Below are positions 43,974 through 55,641 of a DNA stretch of 64,000 bases, piece after piece. Position numbers and translations under genes: made by a program. Source of the DNA: Amylostereum areolatum. Taxonomy: Eukaryota > Basidiomycota > Agaricomycetes > Russulales > Stereaceae. The DNA lies in NCBI GenBank assembly GCA_012932865.1, contig SAXG01000006.1:1365091-1429090 (forward strand). Direction: 5' to 3'. Under the pieces are notes generated by a model. It saw nothing but the letters and a program-made list of their open reading frames with translations. It was not told where the DNA came from and did not search any database. The stretch's first letter is position 1. Every line of letters begins with the position of its first letter.

Positions 43974-44678
43974 GACGGTCAGGGGAGGAGGGAGGGCAGG
44001 AAAGAGGGACGCGACGCGGTTGTAGGCGGCTACGGAGCTGAGAAGGGAGGCTTGTTGACGGATTGTAGCCGAGGAAGAAGCTGGAACGAAGGGGGCAAAG
44101 ACGCGGTTGAAGATGGGCTTTGTTGTAGCTGTTTATTTGTACACTCCGCTATCAAACACAAGGTTCAACGATTCAACCAGACTATCGGGCCTTCTTGGCT
44201 CGGCTTTTAGTCTCTTTTTTTCGACCGTAATTCGGCGCGTCCGGGTGTTCTGAAGGGGCCTGAGCGAGTACAAAATTTAGAAAGGGAAGAGGAGGGACGG
44301 TTTGTTGTGTAACGGTCGGGTAAAGCAGGCCTTTCGGAGTTTGAAGCTGAGCGTGAGGGATAAGAGAGGCAGGGCGGCTGCGGTGTCGGCCGCCCTCGAC
44401 CAGCTGCAAACCGCCGTGCAAGCGACAGCGACAGCGACGTCGCCGACTCCAGCTCTCAGGTGATCCCTTTACTGTACCGGCCGTGCTTCCCTCCCCCACC
44501 CGTACGCTACCCACCAGGTAGTCTCGCCCCGTCGTCGTTCTCCTTTTCCCGTCCGCTCGAGAAAAAAATTACCTCTATAGTGTTGTTGCCAGATCTGTTG
44601 CCAGACGCTGCCGTGTGCGCCCCCGTTGCATAACGAAAAAAAACACACAGCTCAACTGCGTTTCGAGCCCGGGGACGA
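43974..44678. other. Divergent promoter, HMG box (-) and PNUTS-like gene (+)
   Basis: About 700 bp. A 110-codon minus frame (44514-44182) ends in a basic stretch (YGRKKETKSRAKKAR) and has an intron-like acceptor before it, but no ATG lies upstream on that strand. No gene is called. Confidence 0.45.
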
Positions 44679-47600
44679 ATGGATATGTACTCCGGCTCTG
44701 CCGCCAGCTGGCTGCAACAAACCCAACAGCCCCAACAACCAACGCTCGCTCAGGACCCGTCGTCGTCAACCGCGTCAGGCGCTCCCGCCTCCAGCCCGGG
44801 CATCGCGTCCACTCCCATCGATCTGACCGAGTTTTTCGCGGGAGACATGTCGGGTGAGTTTCTGTCTGATGTCCCCCAGTCCCCGTCGCCTGCGTTCGCG
44901 TTCTGATCGTCGGCGGGCAGCGTCCACCCAAGGATTATCTCAGGCACCTGCGTATTTCAACAATTTTGCCAATTCCAACAACATCTTCTCTTTCCAGCCA
45001 GTACAACGGCGGGATGGCCTCCTACCCGCACAACTCGTGGACAATGTCGCAAACGCAAGTGCCACTTTCTACCTACTCGACCTTGAATGGCGCGACAACG
45101 TCCAACTCCCCCGCCCAAACATCCTCACAATCACCCTCCCATCCCACCGTTATCGAGTGCGTCCCTCCCCCTTCCACCCTTTCCGACTTGTGCTCACCCC
45201 CGCGATCAGTCCAGCACTCACCATCAACAACGCATCCACATCGTATTCACCGTCCCCCTCCATCGCCCAGCCCCAGCCCGTTCAACATTCAGCATCTTCA
45301 TCGCAACAATACACCCAATACTCCCACATCTCCCCCTCCGCACTTTCTATTCCTGCTTACATGCAAAGCAATTCGAATTATCACCATTCCCCAACACAGT
45401 CCTCCGCTCAATCCACCACCTCACCCTACACCGCTCAACTCATGTCCGCCATCCCCCCCTCTTCTTTTTACAGCAACCACGTCAACGGCACCCAGTCCGC
45501 CAGCTCCTCCACCTCCGCTGCTCCGTCTCCCGTGCAATCACGGAAGGAGCGCCTACTCGAGGCTATCATGCCGGCACTTGCCACTTCCGGCTTTGTGGGA
45601 GAAGCCGGGTTAAGGACGCTTGTATCTCATATTGCCGAGTACGGTGTTCAGAAGGTGGATGCGTCTACCCGGCTCGATGTCACGAACAAGATAAGGGACA
45701 AGGCTGGCAATGACTATTTCCAGGCGTGGTTGAAGGATGCGACCGCGATGGACATCACGCGCGAGTGGCTCAAGGCCAGCGCTACGAGTAGCGACAGTCA
45801 GGTGCACGAGACCGCCATGCCTCTTCTTCATGTGTGTACCCGCACGTCTTTCTATACGATAATGACGACGAGACTCAACATCGCCGATACCGTTCGTTCA
45901 GCTCGTGGACCGGCTGCCTTTTACGGCCGAATCTTTGGTCTCATCAAAGTTAGGTCGGATCGTTCGGAAGATGGCCAAGGATTCTCCAATACCCGGTAAG
46001 CACGCCCCTCTGGTCCCCCTCCCCCCCTCCCTTCCTATTTGCCTGCGAGGCCTAACAAATACCCCGTCGACCCGCTCCGATTCCCGAGTGTGTGTCGATC
46101 GGGGTTCATATTCTTACAATGGATATCTGCGCCCCTCCCCTTCCCCTCCCGGAGTGATGATGCCCTTTGCCCCATCCAATAAGCGCCGTTTATCGAGAAA
46201 AAAAGTTAAAATTTTGAATCTGACTTGAACCGTCCTTGTAATCGCGCGTAGCGGTCAAGGACATGGCCTCGAATTTAGAACGTAGATGGCGCGAAAGGTT
46301 CGTCGATGGCACGCCCGCGGCGACGCCACCTCAGCCAATGAATGTTGACGAACAACCGCAGGGTGGGTCATGTCGGTCACGTTTCGCGCAGTCCCCCATT
46401 GACTCGTTCTATCACAGTCAAAAAGCGCAAATCCTCCGTGCCCACGACCAAGGCCGCACTACCTACAAAGAAGCTTGCGGTCGCATCTGCGTCTTCATCG
46501 AAGCCTGTGGCCGTGAAGAGGGAAGCAAAGGATGTGAAACCCTCGAACACAACTATGAAGGAGTCGAAATCGGACATGTCCTTCTTTTCCGCGCCCAAGC
46601 CGAAGCCAAAGCTCCCGAGCTTCAAGAAAGCGCCTGTAGCGACCGTGAAGAAAGAGCAGGACGCGAACATCGCCCAACCGTCCGCGATAAACCCGTTCCA
46701 AGAGGCGATGAAGGACATGGCCAAACAAAGACGATTGTCCCCGGCCACGACCGCGCCGACACCGTCGAGCTCCGCAGCGGGCAAGCGAAGCGCCACGCCG
46801 ACGGGACTTACCAAATCCGGCAAGCCGAAGAAGTCAGTCACGTGGGCGCCTGACGGACAGCTCGAGCGGGTGAAGTTCATCGAGAAGGCGGTGTACGACG
46901 ATGACCCCGTAGATGTCAGCCTTTTCCTCCCTCCGCGGCTATCTGTACTGTACATTAATTACGTCTCGTTTTGTTTCGCTGATCCAGGGCTCGCATTCAA
47001 TGCACACTTTACGGGACCTCGACCGCGGCGAGGGAGCCGCGCTCCACGCTCATTTGTTTGAAGAGGTCCTCGACTGGTTCGAACCCAATCGTGAGTCTCA
47101 AAAATATGTGTTCCCGAAGATAAAAACAGAACCGCTGACGGCGTCCTGTTCCGCTCCCACACAGCCGTCGAGCTCGAGGAAGACCGTATACGCGGCTCGG
47201 ACAGCCAGGAGAAGGTCGTGCAGGAACAGCGCGAGGCAACCGCGCTTGGGGCAATGTACCTGTCCGCCGCGCAGATCCCAGACTCTCCCGCCGAGCCGAG
47301 CACTCAGCTTTCGCAAGAGCAAGTCGACGCGGAAGTACGCGTCATGTTCTCCGGCGCGGAGCTGGAGGGCGTCGTATCGCAATACCCTCCGTCGAACAAC
47401 ACGCAGGCCGAGCCCGCGCCGTCCGTGTCCGACCTCGTGGGCCAGCTTGCAGGCATGGATCAGCACCAGCTCGCGGAGGGCGTGAGTCGACTGCAAGCGG
47501 ACCCGAACATGGTTGCGCAACTTACGCCCGAGCAACTTCAACACGTCATGCAGCTGTTAGGTATGACTCCTCCCGTCGCCCCAGCCCAAGACGCCAGCGT

Positions 47601-47980
47601 GTACGCAGCGGCGGCGGCACCCGTGAGCCAGGGTTGGCCGAGCGAAACGAGCGACTACTACGCTCAGCAGCAGCAGCAATACTCCGAGCCCACCGGCGAT
47701 CGGCATTCCCGCTGGCCGCAGCAGTCCTCAGAATCTCAATGGAGTGGCGGCGGTGGCGGTGGCGGGCGCGGGGGTTTTGGACGAGGAGGCGGGCGCGGGG
47801 GCGGGCGTGGGAGGGGCAAGTCACGAGTACCATGCAGCTTCTTCGCGCAAGGAAGGCGAGTATCTACCGTCTGTCCCCGATGAAGAACTTTGGCCTAACG
47901 TGTCGCTTTGTGTGCTCAGATGCAAATTCGGCGACCAGTGCGACTTCGGCCACGAGCTGGGGACGTCAAATTACGGCTGA
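44679..47980 (+). CDS. PNUTS-like PP1-targeting protein with TFIIS N-domain and CCCH finger
   Basis: Starts MDMYSGSAASWLQQTQQPQ. A Ser/Gln-rich region is followed by a TFIIS N-terminal (LW) domain: ERLLEAIMPALATSGFVGEA, GLRTLVSHIAEYGVQKVDAS, then WLKASATSSDSQVHE. Next comes a basic, Ser-rich linker with the PP1-docking motif in KPKKSVTWAPDGQL (RVxF type, SVTW). The C-terminus has a Gln-rich stretch, a Gly-rich RGG-like run (GGRGGFGRGGGRGGG) and a CCCH zinc finger: CSFFAQGRCKFGDQCDFGH. This order matches vertebrate PNUTS/PPP1R10, which targets PP1 to RNA polymerase II and 3'-end processing. Exon 2 is only 31 nt (44921-44951), and the last intron is GC-AG. About 900 residues. Confidence 0.85.
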
Positions 47981-48667
47981 GTTGCTGGCCCCGCCTTCCG
48001 TTTCCTTATTGTCCGCATCAGTTTCGTTATCATTCCGTCATTTCCTTTTGACTTTCCTTTTCTCATCCATCCACATCGCATCTGCATCATCATCCATTCC
48101 TGTACGATTTTAATGTCCCTAGTGCACGTACCGGCATTCCACTACAGTAGTTACTGTATGAACAAGGGTCCCGTTCCCATGACACATCTTCTCCGACTCC
48201 TGTGGACATCCTCAAACGAACAAGTGTCTACACTGAACACTGCCAATGCGAATTCCAAAGAGATGTTATGATGTGTTTATCTCCGCAAACATTGGGAACA
48301 GACAGGAGTCGCGTAGCGCGGGCGTATAGATGTACAGTAAAACAGGACAGCTTGCGATAAATAACGGTCTTGGGGAATGAAAACAGATGGAACAAACGAC
48401 GACCGCATGCACTCCTCATCGTCCGAGGGGAGGGGCGGATAACAATGAGACGAGGACTAAACGAAGCTGAAAAAAAGAAGATTGCGATACGTAAAATACA
48501 ATTGAGAAATATCTATGCAAAGCGAGCTGGGATGGGAGGAGGGAGATATATATACCGCATGCGAGAACAAAGAGTCACAGAGGGAGATAGTCACAGACAA
48601 CACGGAAGGACACAGCGAATACAACGAGTAAACGAACGATATATGTACCGTACACACCGCGACACCA
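47981..48667. other. Tail-to-tail intergenic region
   Basis: About 690 bp between the PNUTS-like and LDB gene ends. AT-richer than the neighbours. No gene or structured RNA was seen. Confidence 0.5.
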
Positions 48668-51600
48668 CTAGCTCGCGCTCTGCCGCGCGCGTTTCCGATT
48701 AGTCCGTTTCGCAGGCGGCGGCTGGTCCGACGATGCCGTCGTGGGGGACGCCGTGTCTGAGCTCTGCGCCTTGCGCTTGAGCGTCGTCGCCGCCAGAGCC
48801 GGCGTGGACGTTGCAGACGAAGGTTGCGCCGCGGTGGAGCCCGCTGCGGGGTTCGGCGCGTTGGCGAGCTTTGGCGTATTTTTGGGTTTGGTGATGGAGG
48901 GGGCGGGGGAAGGGAGCGACGCCGCAGGTGGGGGAGGAGGGTTCTGAGGCGTGGAGGCACCGGGCGGAGGTGCGCCAGGTGCGCCGGGCATTGATGTTGA
49001 TGTCGGTGTTGGGGGTGGGTACAACGAGTGCATGGTGGGTATCGAGGAACCGTCTGGATTACTGAATTGCATTGATGCACCATCTGGCATGCCGCCCGGT
49101 TGAGGAGGACCGTGCTGTTCACGCACGCCTTGCGCATAGGACTTCAACGCGTCTAAACGGAAGGCGATGAGACACTGCCAACGGCAACGCACCCCGAAAA
49201 CGTGTTGCTCACCTCTTGGACCCAGCTTGTTCACCGCCGCGAAACTGATGAGTTCGCCCATCATCGCCACGCTTTCCGCCAACTGTCGCCAAAGCATCAT
49301 ATTAGCATCAGATGTATGATCCACGCGAAGCGTACTGACCTCTAAACAGCGCATCGTCGCCTGTGGGATCCCAAACGCATTGACAGGTTCCGCCGGAATG
49401 GTCGCCCGCTCGTACAGCATACGAGGTTCTTCCCACTTCTCGTCTTCTGCTTTGGCCGGCGTCAACACCCCGTTGATCGGCGCCTGCGTTTGTCGTAGAC
49501 GAGGCGTCTTGACGATCGGATCCATGAGCTGCCCGTGTATCGCGTCGAAAGAGATGAACTTCTCGAACTTTTCCGACGAAAATGACATGCCCGCGATCTT
49601 CAGCTGGGCATGCGGTTGCGCCAGAGACTGTACAGAAGCACCGTTGGGAGGAGAGACGAAACACATCTGCGCCGATAGTGGCCCCCGAAGCGTGATCGTG
49701 TACCCGTTTTGGTATTTGTACGTCCAAACGGCCGAAACAACCTCAACGACGACCAGATTGGGCCCCGTTACGACTTCCCGTGCGCCGTCGAGAGTCAACG
49801 ACATGGACTTGACGCCAGATTGGGTGGTCACCAGGAAAAATCGAGGTAAAATGGGCGTTCCGACCTCTGCATGACGACGCAAATCAGCGATTGAGGATGC
49901 AGCAGAAACAAGGCCAACGCACCGAAAATCTTCGCCTCTGCGTTCTGGTTGTCCTTCCACAGCTGGAGCTTGACCACTGCGCTTGGTACGAAGAAGCTAT
50001 CGATAAGGTCGCCCCAATACGAGAGTTGGAGCTTCTGCATGTACGATCAGCTGGCGGCTCTTAGGTATACGTAATGTCGTTCATACCTCCGGAACATCCA
50101 TTGAAAGCATCCCACTCAATTGCAGCATGCGCAATGTCGCTTGGCCCTGTCCTAGTGGTGCACTGTCCGTTTTGTACATCAGTAAGGCGTATGACAGAAG
50201 TCAGAGTGAAGGTAAACCCACGGAAACACTCGCGAATGTCCAGGGGGCTGCACTGTACGCGGCACCACGCCTGTGCCTTCTGGTGGAGACGAAGCCGATT
50301 GTGGGGGCGGGTGCCCTCGTGCATTTAGGGGAGGTACGGGTCCGACACTCGACGATGGTGCATGTCCATGCGCATTGTGTGGTGTTGGGGGCTGCCCAGG
50401 GGGCATGGGTCCCAGCGGCTGAATATGATGCGGCGGCGGCGGAGCCCCGATGTTGGCTGGACGACCCTGAAGAAGTGTCGCATCGGGCGGTAAAGTTGAG
50501 TGGGGAACATGAGGTGTACGCGACGGCCCCGCCTGCTGTGAAGGCGGGCGGCCAGGCGTTGGGGGTTGCGAGGATTGGGGTCGGGGCGGTCGTGACACAT
50601 GGCCGTTCATTTGATCTGGGAGATGATGTGGGGACATGTGTTGCGGTGTGGGATGTTGGGGTTGTATGGGGGATTGGTGAGGTTGATGAGGGGGAAACCG
50701 AGGGCCCTGTTGCGAGGATGAAGGTGGGCGTGGCGGCGCGGGTCCGGTTTGGTGAGGCGGAGGCATGTTGCTGAACGAAGGCTGATATCCTTCGGGAGTC
50801 CCGCCTTGGTGCATCTGCGCGAGCTTCTGCGCAGGAGTTGGATTGGGCGTGAACCCAGGGGGGCCGGGGGGACCAGGAGGACCAATGGGCCCTTGGGAGA
50901 GATCGCCATTCGATCCTGGTGGCGTCGACGATGGACCTAGGGGGAATTGATTGGCGCCGCCAGCAGGCATTCGCGACGACGGATTCATGGTCATCGGGAA
51001 TTGCTGTGCGGGAAAATTGAACATATTCGCATCCGGTGCGGTGAGGGGTGGGCGGTTGGGATCCTGGGGCTGCATCCCGAGAGAGGGGGTCGCGTGTCCG
51101 TGAGACGAGCGCGACGGAGAACCTATGGGTTGTTGTTGTTGAGGAAGACCCATACTTCCAGGAAACGGATGCTGTTGCATGCCGGGCTGCATGTTCGGAG
51201 GGTGGGGCTGGCCTTGCTGCATTTGTGGGTGCGCAAGCATCCCAGCTTGTGCGCCCGGGTTGCGACCAACATTAGGACCTATCATACCACCAGGAATACT
51301 TCCTGAACGAACGAGCCCTATCGATTGACCAGGCGACATCTGACCGGGCATAGGTTGTTGGGGTGGCTGACGGAGGCTGAGGGGTTGGTGTTGAGTAGGT
51401 CCGGATTGAGTAGGACCAGGACGCATCGGATGATTCATGGACTGTCCTGGCATGACGCCGGGTTGCATGCCGGGAACTGAACCGCCAGCCACGTTCATGT
51501 TAAGGCCGGCCATGTTAGCCATTGCTTGTTGACTGGTATGGATGGCGCCGGGGCCCATGTTGGGCTGAGACGCGACGCGACGAGGGCCTTGACTGCCAGG

Positions 51601-51792
51601 ACCCATGTTTCCCGGAAAGCCGCCGCCAGGGATCTGATTCGGAGTGAGGGGACCGATGTGGTTTGACTGAGTATTGTTGGGACCGGCTGGCATACTCTGT
51701 GGAATCATCCTCCTGCGGTCTTGCATCTGAGCTAAGTGCATTTGATAGGCCTGGCTGTGAGCCTGTGACTGAGAAGCTGGCAAAAAAGCCAT
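48668..51792 (-). CDS. LIM-domain-binding regulator (LDB/Adn1 family)
   Basis: The first 500 residues are low-complexity Met/Pro/Gln/Gly sequence starting MAFLPASQSQAHSQAYQMH. The LIM_bind domain follows across introns: APLGQGQATLRMLQLSGMLS, MDVPEKLQLSYWGDLIDSFF, VPSAVVKLQLWKDNQNAEAK. It continues with VGTPILPRFFLVTTQSGVKS, KIAGMSFSSEKFEKFISFDA and LAESVAMMGELISFAAVNKL. The C-terminal tail is Pro/Ala/Ser-rich and ends in a basic stretch (KRTNRKRARQSAS). LDB/Adn1 proteins are non-DNA-binding scaffolds in fungal morphogenesis and adhesion complexes. An upstream first exon (ATG near 51959, MNVRHDMIRSQG) may exist, because the frame remains open upstream through a stretch starting QNGQPPHNQHQNIGIATPIN. 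About 950 residues. Confidence 0.85.
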
Positions 51793-52345
51793 GTTGTGGT
51801 TGATGGGGGTAGCGATTCCGATGTTCTGGTGCTGGTTATGGGGAGGTTGGCCGTTCTGAGCCTGTTGGGAAGGGAATAATTCGGGGATTCATGCCGAGCA
51901 TATTCTGGTTCATATGCGGCATTCCCTGAGACCTAATCATATCGTGGCGGACATTCATGTGATGAGAAGGGTCCGGATGGTCGAGAGCGAAGGGGAAAGA
52001 GTGCGCCAGGATGGAGAGATGATAGAGTTTTGAGCATCCAGCGTTTAAAGGGGAGACTGCGGGCGCTGACGGTCGAGGACGCGTAGAACGTTGAAGGTGA
52101 GTAGAGGTTCGGAGACCGAGCGACGCGAGATAGACGGGGACGACGGTGAGGAGGGCGGGTCGCGGGGGCGGGGGAGCGTCGAGGGCTCGTCAATCGGCGG
52201 GCGGACTAGAAATGTGACCCCCCTTGTCACGCTCCCCCTCCGTTGAACGTTCCCACACTGCAGCCGCACGACCAGTGCCCGCCCCGCCTGCGCCTCCGCC
52301 TCCGTCTCCGCCACCTCCGCCTCCCGCCTACCTCTCTCGCCGGCC
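51793..52345. other. Divergent promoter, LDB (-) and IMP3 (+)
   Basis: About 550 bp. It may include a further first exon of the LDB gene at about 51865-51960. No other gene was seen. Confidence 0.45.
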
Positions 52346-53145
52346 ATGGTCCGCGCCTTCAAGCACCACGAGAAAAAGCTCCTCAAAAAAGTCGACTTTC
52401 TCAACGTTCGTTTGCCCTTTTTTTCACGGAAGTATCGGTTTCGCTCACCGTCACGCAGTGGAAACAAGATGGTAACCTCCGCGAGATCAAACTCATGCGC
52501 CGGTACCACATCCAGGACCGCGAAGACTACCACAAGTACATATCCATTATCTATTCTTTGGTTTCTGCCCACAACTTTACAGATATAACAAGCTTTGTGG
52601 CTCTCTACGCTCCCTAGCCCACCGCATCTCTCTTCTCCCCGCTCAGGACCCGTTCCGCTCGCGCATGGAGGGCCAGGTTCTCTCCAAACTATTTGACATC
52701 GGTGTTCTCAACACACAGGCAAAACTGAGCGACGTAGATAACAAACTTACCGTTGCCGCCTTCTGTCGCCGACGCCTAGCCGTCATTATGGTCACTTCAA
52801 AGATGGCAGAGACCGTTAGCGCCGTATGCGACCCTTCTTTGTCCCCGTCGTCCCATTTCCCTCACATCCCTGCAGGCTGTCAAGTTCATTGAACAGGGAC
52901 ACGTTCGCGTTGGTCCAGATACTATCACCGATCCCGCATACCTTGTCACTCGGTGCGTCTGTCACCCTTCTTTCATTTCCGCGCTAACCTTTCACAGACA
53001 TCTGGAGGATTTCGTGACGTGGGTGGACACGAGCAAGTTGAAGAGGACCGTCATGCGCTACAACGACGAGGTGCGTCAGCCACCAACATTCCTGACTTCA
53101 CCTGTTCTGACCCCGATCCAGCTCGACGACTTCGATCTACTCTAG
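52346..53145 (+). CDS. IMP3: U3 small nucleolar ribonucleoprotein Imp3
   Basis: Six exons, about 185 residues, starting [20 protein letters not shown]. It continues [26 protein letters not shown]-like [20 protein letters not shown] and [20 protein letters not shown]. The S4 RNA-binding domain is [20 protein letters not shown], then [20 protein letters not shown]. It ends [27 protein letters not shown]. Imp3 bridges U3 snoRNA and the pre-18S rRNA in the small-subunit processome. Length and every block match the family; all splice junctions keep frame. Confidence 0.94.
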
Positions 53146-53764
53146 TCGGAGCGTCTCATGGACTCTATTGTTCTGTTTATTTTGGTAGCGTAAAAGTATG
53201 TTCTACTGTATCCCTCTAATGACTATAGACGTCCATCAGTTCCCAGCCCACGTTAAACGCTGGTCACGTCCCGATCGCGCTTCCCGAAAGAATTCCCTCT
53301 ATCCCATACTCTCGCTCGTCATCGTCCCAGGGCTGATCGGGCCCTTTCAGGCCCTCCAGGCGAGTTTTTAGATGCGATGCTCCATTCGCCGTAATCGCGC
53401 TGGTCGATGCCACAGTTTCGGAAAACCGAGGGCGTAGTGAGATTACCTTCGCTCACAAGTTCGCCAAACGGCAAATGATATTTACAGGAGCGACTTCAGA
53501 CAGGCCAAGATAACCCAAACTTATCGATCTCATAATTTCTCCTGCCCGGGACGCTCGTTCATCCTAGGAACAATCCACCGCGGCGACCTGAGGTATCTGC
53601 CGTATGAACCTGGGAAGCAAGAGCCCGGAAGATCCACCTCACGTCCTCCTTACCTAGAGCCCGGCCCTCTTTAAAACGCGCCGGTAAGGTCTCGTCACGA
53701 CCATTACCGCCCTTTCCCACCTCACCCCTTCCGTTCTCAGAGACCGCCCCGATACCCGCTTACC
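53146..53764. other. Intergenic region with desaturase promoter
   Basis: About 620 bp. A TTTAAAA element lies near 53671-53677. A likely 5'-UTR intron (GTAAGG to CTCAG, about 53687-53741) lies upstream of the desaturase ATG. No gene was recognised. Confidence 0.45.
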
Positions 53765-55419
53765 ATGGACTGTGTCCGTCGCGTACGCTGGTTCAACCTA
53801 AGTGTAGAGGCCGCGCTGCCTCTACTATCCCTCTATGGCGGAGTCACCACAACTTTGTCGTGGTCCACGTTGGCGTTCTGCGTCAGCCTCTATGTCCTAA
53901 ATATGTTAGGTCAGCGTCTAATCAACTAGCCTCGTTTTTTCACGCTCTGAATATGATGACAGGCGTTACTGCAGGTATGTTACCCGTACTTGCTATATTC
54001 TAACCATTTGAACGCATCGCTCCTCACAGGTTACCACCGACTATGGTCTCATCGCTCCTACAACGCGCACCCCGCACTCCAATTATTCCTCTGCCTGGCA
54101 GGAACGGGTGCAATCCAGGGGTCGGTCCAGTGGTGGTCGCGGGGCCATCGAGCCCACCACAGGTACTTTTTTCCTGTCCTTGGATCCGCGTCAACCAACC
54201 ATTTCCGCAGGTACACCGACACGGATCGAGATCCTTACGGCGCACACCTCGGACTCTGGCACACACACCTCGGCTGGATGCTTTTCAAGCCGACCACCAA
54301 GCCCGGAGCCGCGGACGTGTCTGACCTCAAACGGAACCCCATCGTTGCGTGGCAACATCGTTATTATTTCCTTCTCGCCCTCCTCGTCGGACTCGTCCTC
54401 CCCACATGTGTTCCGGGTTACTTTTGGGGCGACTGGCGCGGCGGCCTCTTTTTCGCCGGCTTTACCAGGCTGTTCCTCGTCCATCATGTTCGTGTCTTCT
54501 CTGTTCGTTTTTTTACGTTCTCACTGACCCTCCACCTCATGGGCAATCTTCATCGTAATCGTCATCACCATCATCCTCAATCTGGCTCCGACAATCTGCG
54601 CTCCCACGCACACACGCTAACAGTCCGTCTTCTGCGTCAATTCTGTCGCACATTGGCTTGGGGAGACCACGTACGACGACAAGCTATCCCCGCGGGACCA
54701 TGTCCTGACCGCCCTCCTCACCCTCGGCGAAGGCTACCACAATTTCCACCACCAGTTTCCTGCCGACTATCGCAACGCTGTGCGTTGGTACCAGTACGAT
54801 CCTACCAAATGGTTCATCGCGCTCTGTGCGTTCTTCGGGCTCGCATCGCATCTGAAGACCTTTCCGGACGGCGAGATACGTAAGGGCCGCCTGACGATGC
54901 GACTGAAGTCCCTCAAGCGCGAGCAGGACGCCCTGACGAAGCCACCCGACGTGCGCTTGCTCCCCGTGCTTGACTGGAAGACCTGTAAGCCCTCGCGTTG
55001 ATTTCCTCCCGTCCCCTCAAAAAATACCCAAAACTTTCTTTGATATCCCTGTCCTGTAGTCCAGGAACAAGCCAGCACCCGACCCCTCGTTCTAATCGCA
55101 GGTCTCATTCACGACGTCACTGATTTCATCGACGGACACCCAGGCGGGCCCGCTCTGGTCTCGACCAAGGTCGGGAAAGATGCGACCGCCGACTTCTTCG
55201 GAGGCGTCTACAACCATTCAAATGCGGCGCACAACGTACGTCACGCACCCCCCCCCCCCCCCTTTTCCATACAAACTGTGGCTAAAGATGCTTTGGGTTT
55301 AGCTGCTATCGGGGCTGAGAGTCGGGGTTTTGCATGGCGGCCTCGAGCATGTGAATGAGGCGGACACTGTACCCCCCTGGCAGAGACTCGAAATAGTCGA
55401 TCGCAAATCCACATCCTAA
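53765..55419 (+). CDS. OLE1: Acyl-CoA delta-9 desaturase with C-terminal cytochrome b5
   Basis: Exon 1 starts [20 protein letters not shown]. All three membrane-desaturase histidine boxes are present: HRLWSH, HRAHH and HNFHH. The interval between the first two includes [20 protein letters not shown]. Two pairs of membrane spans flank the boxes. A C-terminal cytochrome b5-like domain has [17 protein letters not shown] and [14 protein letters not shown]. It ends [10 protein letters not shown]. The enzyme introduces the cis-9 double bond into stearoyl/palmitoyl-CoA at the ER. The N-terminus is about 40-60 residues shorter than in typical Ole1 proteins, so an unrecognised upstream coding exon or a real truncation is possible. 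One exon (GCGTTACTGCAG, 53965-53976) is only 12 nt. Confidence 0.9.
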
Positions 55420-55641
55420 ACCTAGAGTACTCGTTCGCGAGCGTTCCGTAGATATTGTATAGATTGTCTGCACAGAAAAAGTCATACATGTGGCTGAGAT
55501 CTAAACACACTAATAAATGAGCGAATATGAGGGTATCGTAAAACACTATGTATAGGTTCCAGCGAGAGTACGGTATATGTGACGACAGCATAGCGAGCCC
55601 GAGGTAGAGAGACAGATGAGATGAGAACACAGACAACGTTA
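55420..55641. other. Tail-to-tail intergenic region
   Basis: About 220 bp between the desaturase and kinesin ends. Nothing else was seen. Confidence 0.5.

Noticed and set aside
44182..44514. Small basic protein ending YGRKKETKSRAKKAR on the minus strand
   Set aside because: No ATG upstream in the candidate exon and no workable splice donor; kept only as a note in the intergenic entry.
44854..45999. 381-codon unspliced plus frame as a separate gene
   Set aside because: It reads through two introns of the PNUTS-like gene; the N-terminal half is replaced by the spliced frame.
50127..50774. 215-codon plus-strand frame
   Set aside because: Antisense of the low-complexity region of the LDB gene.
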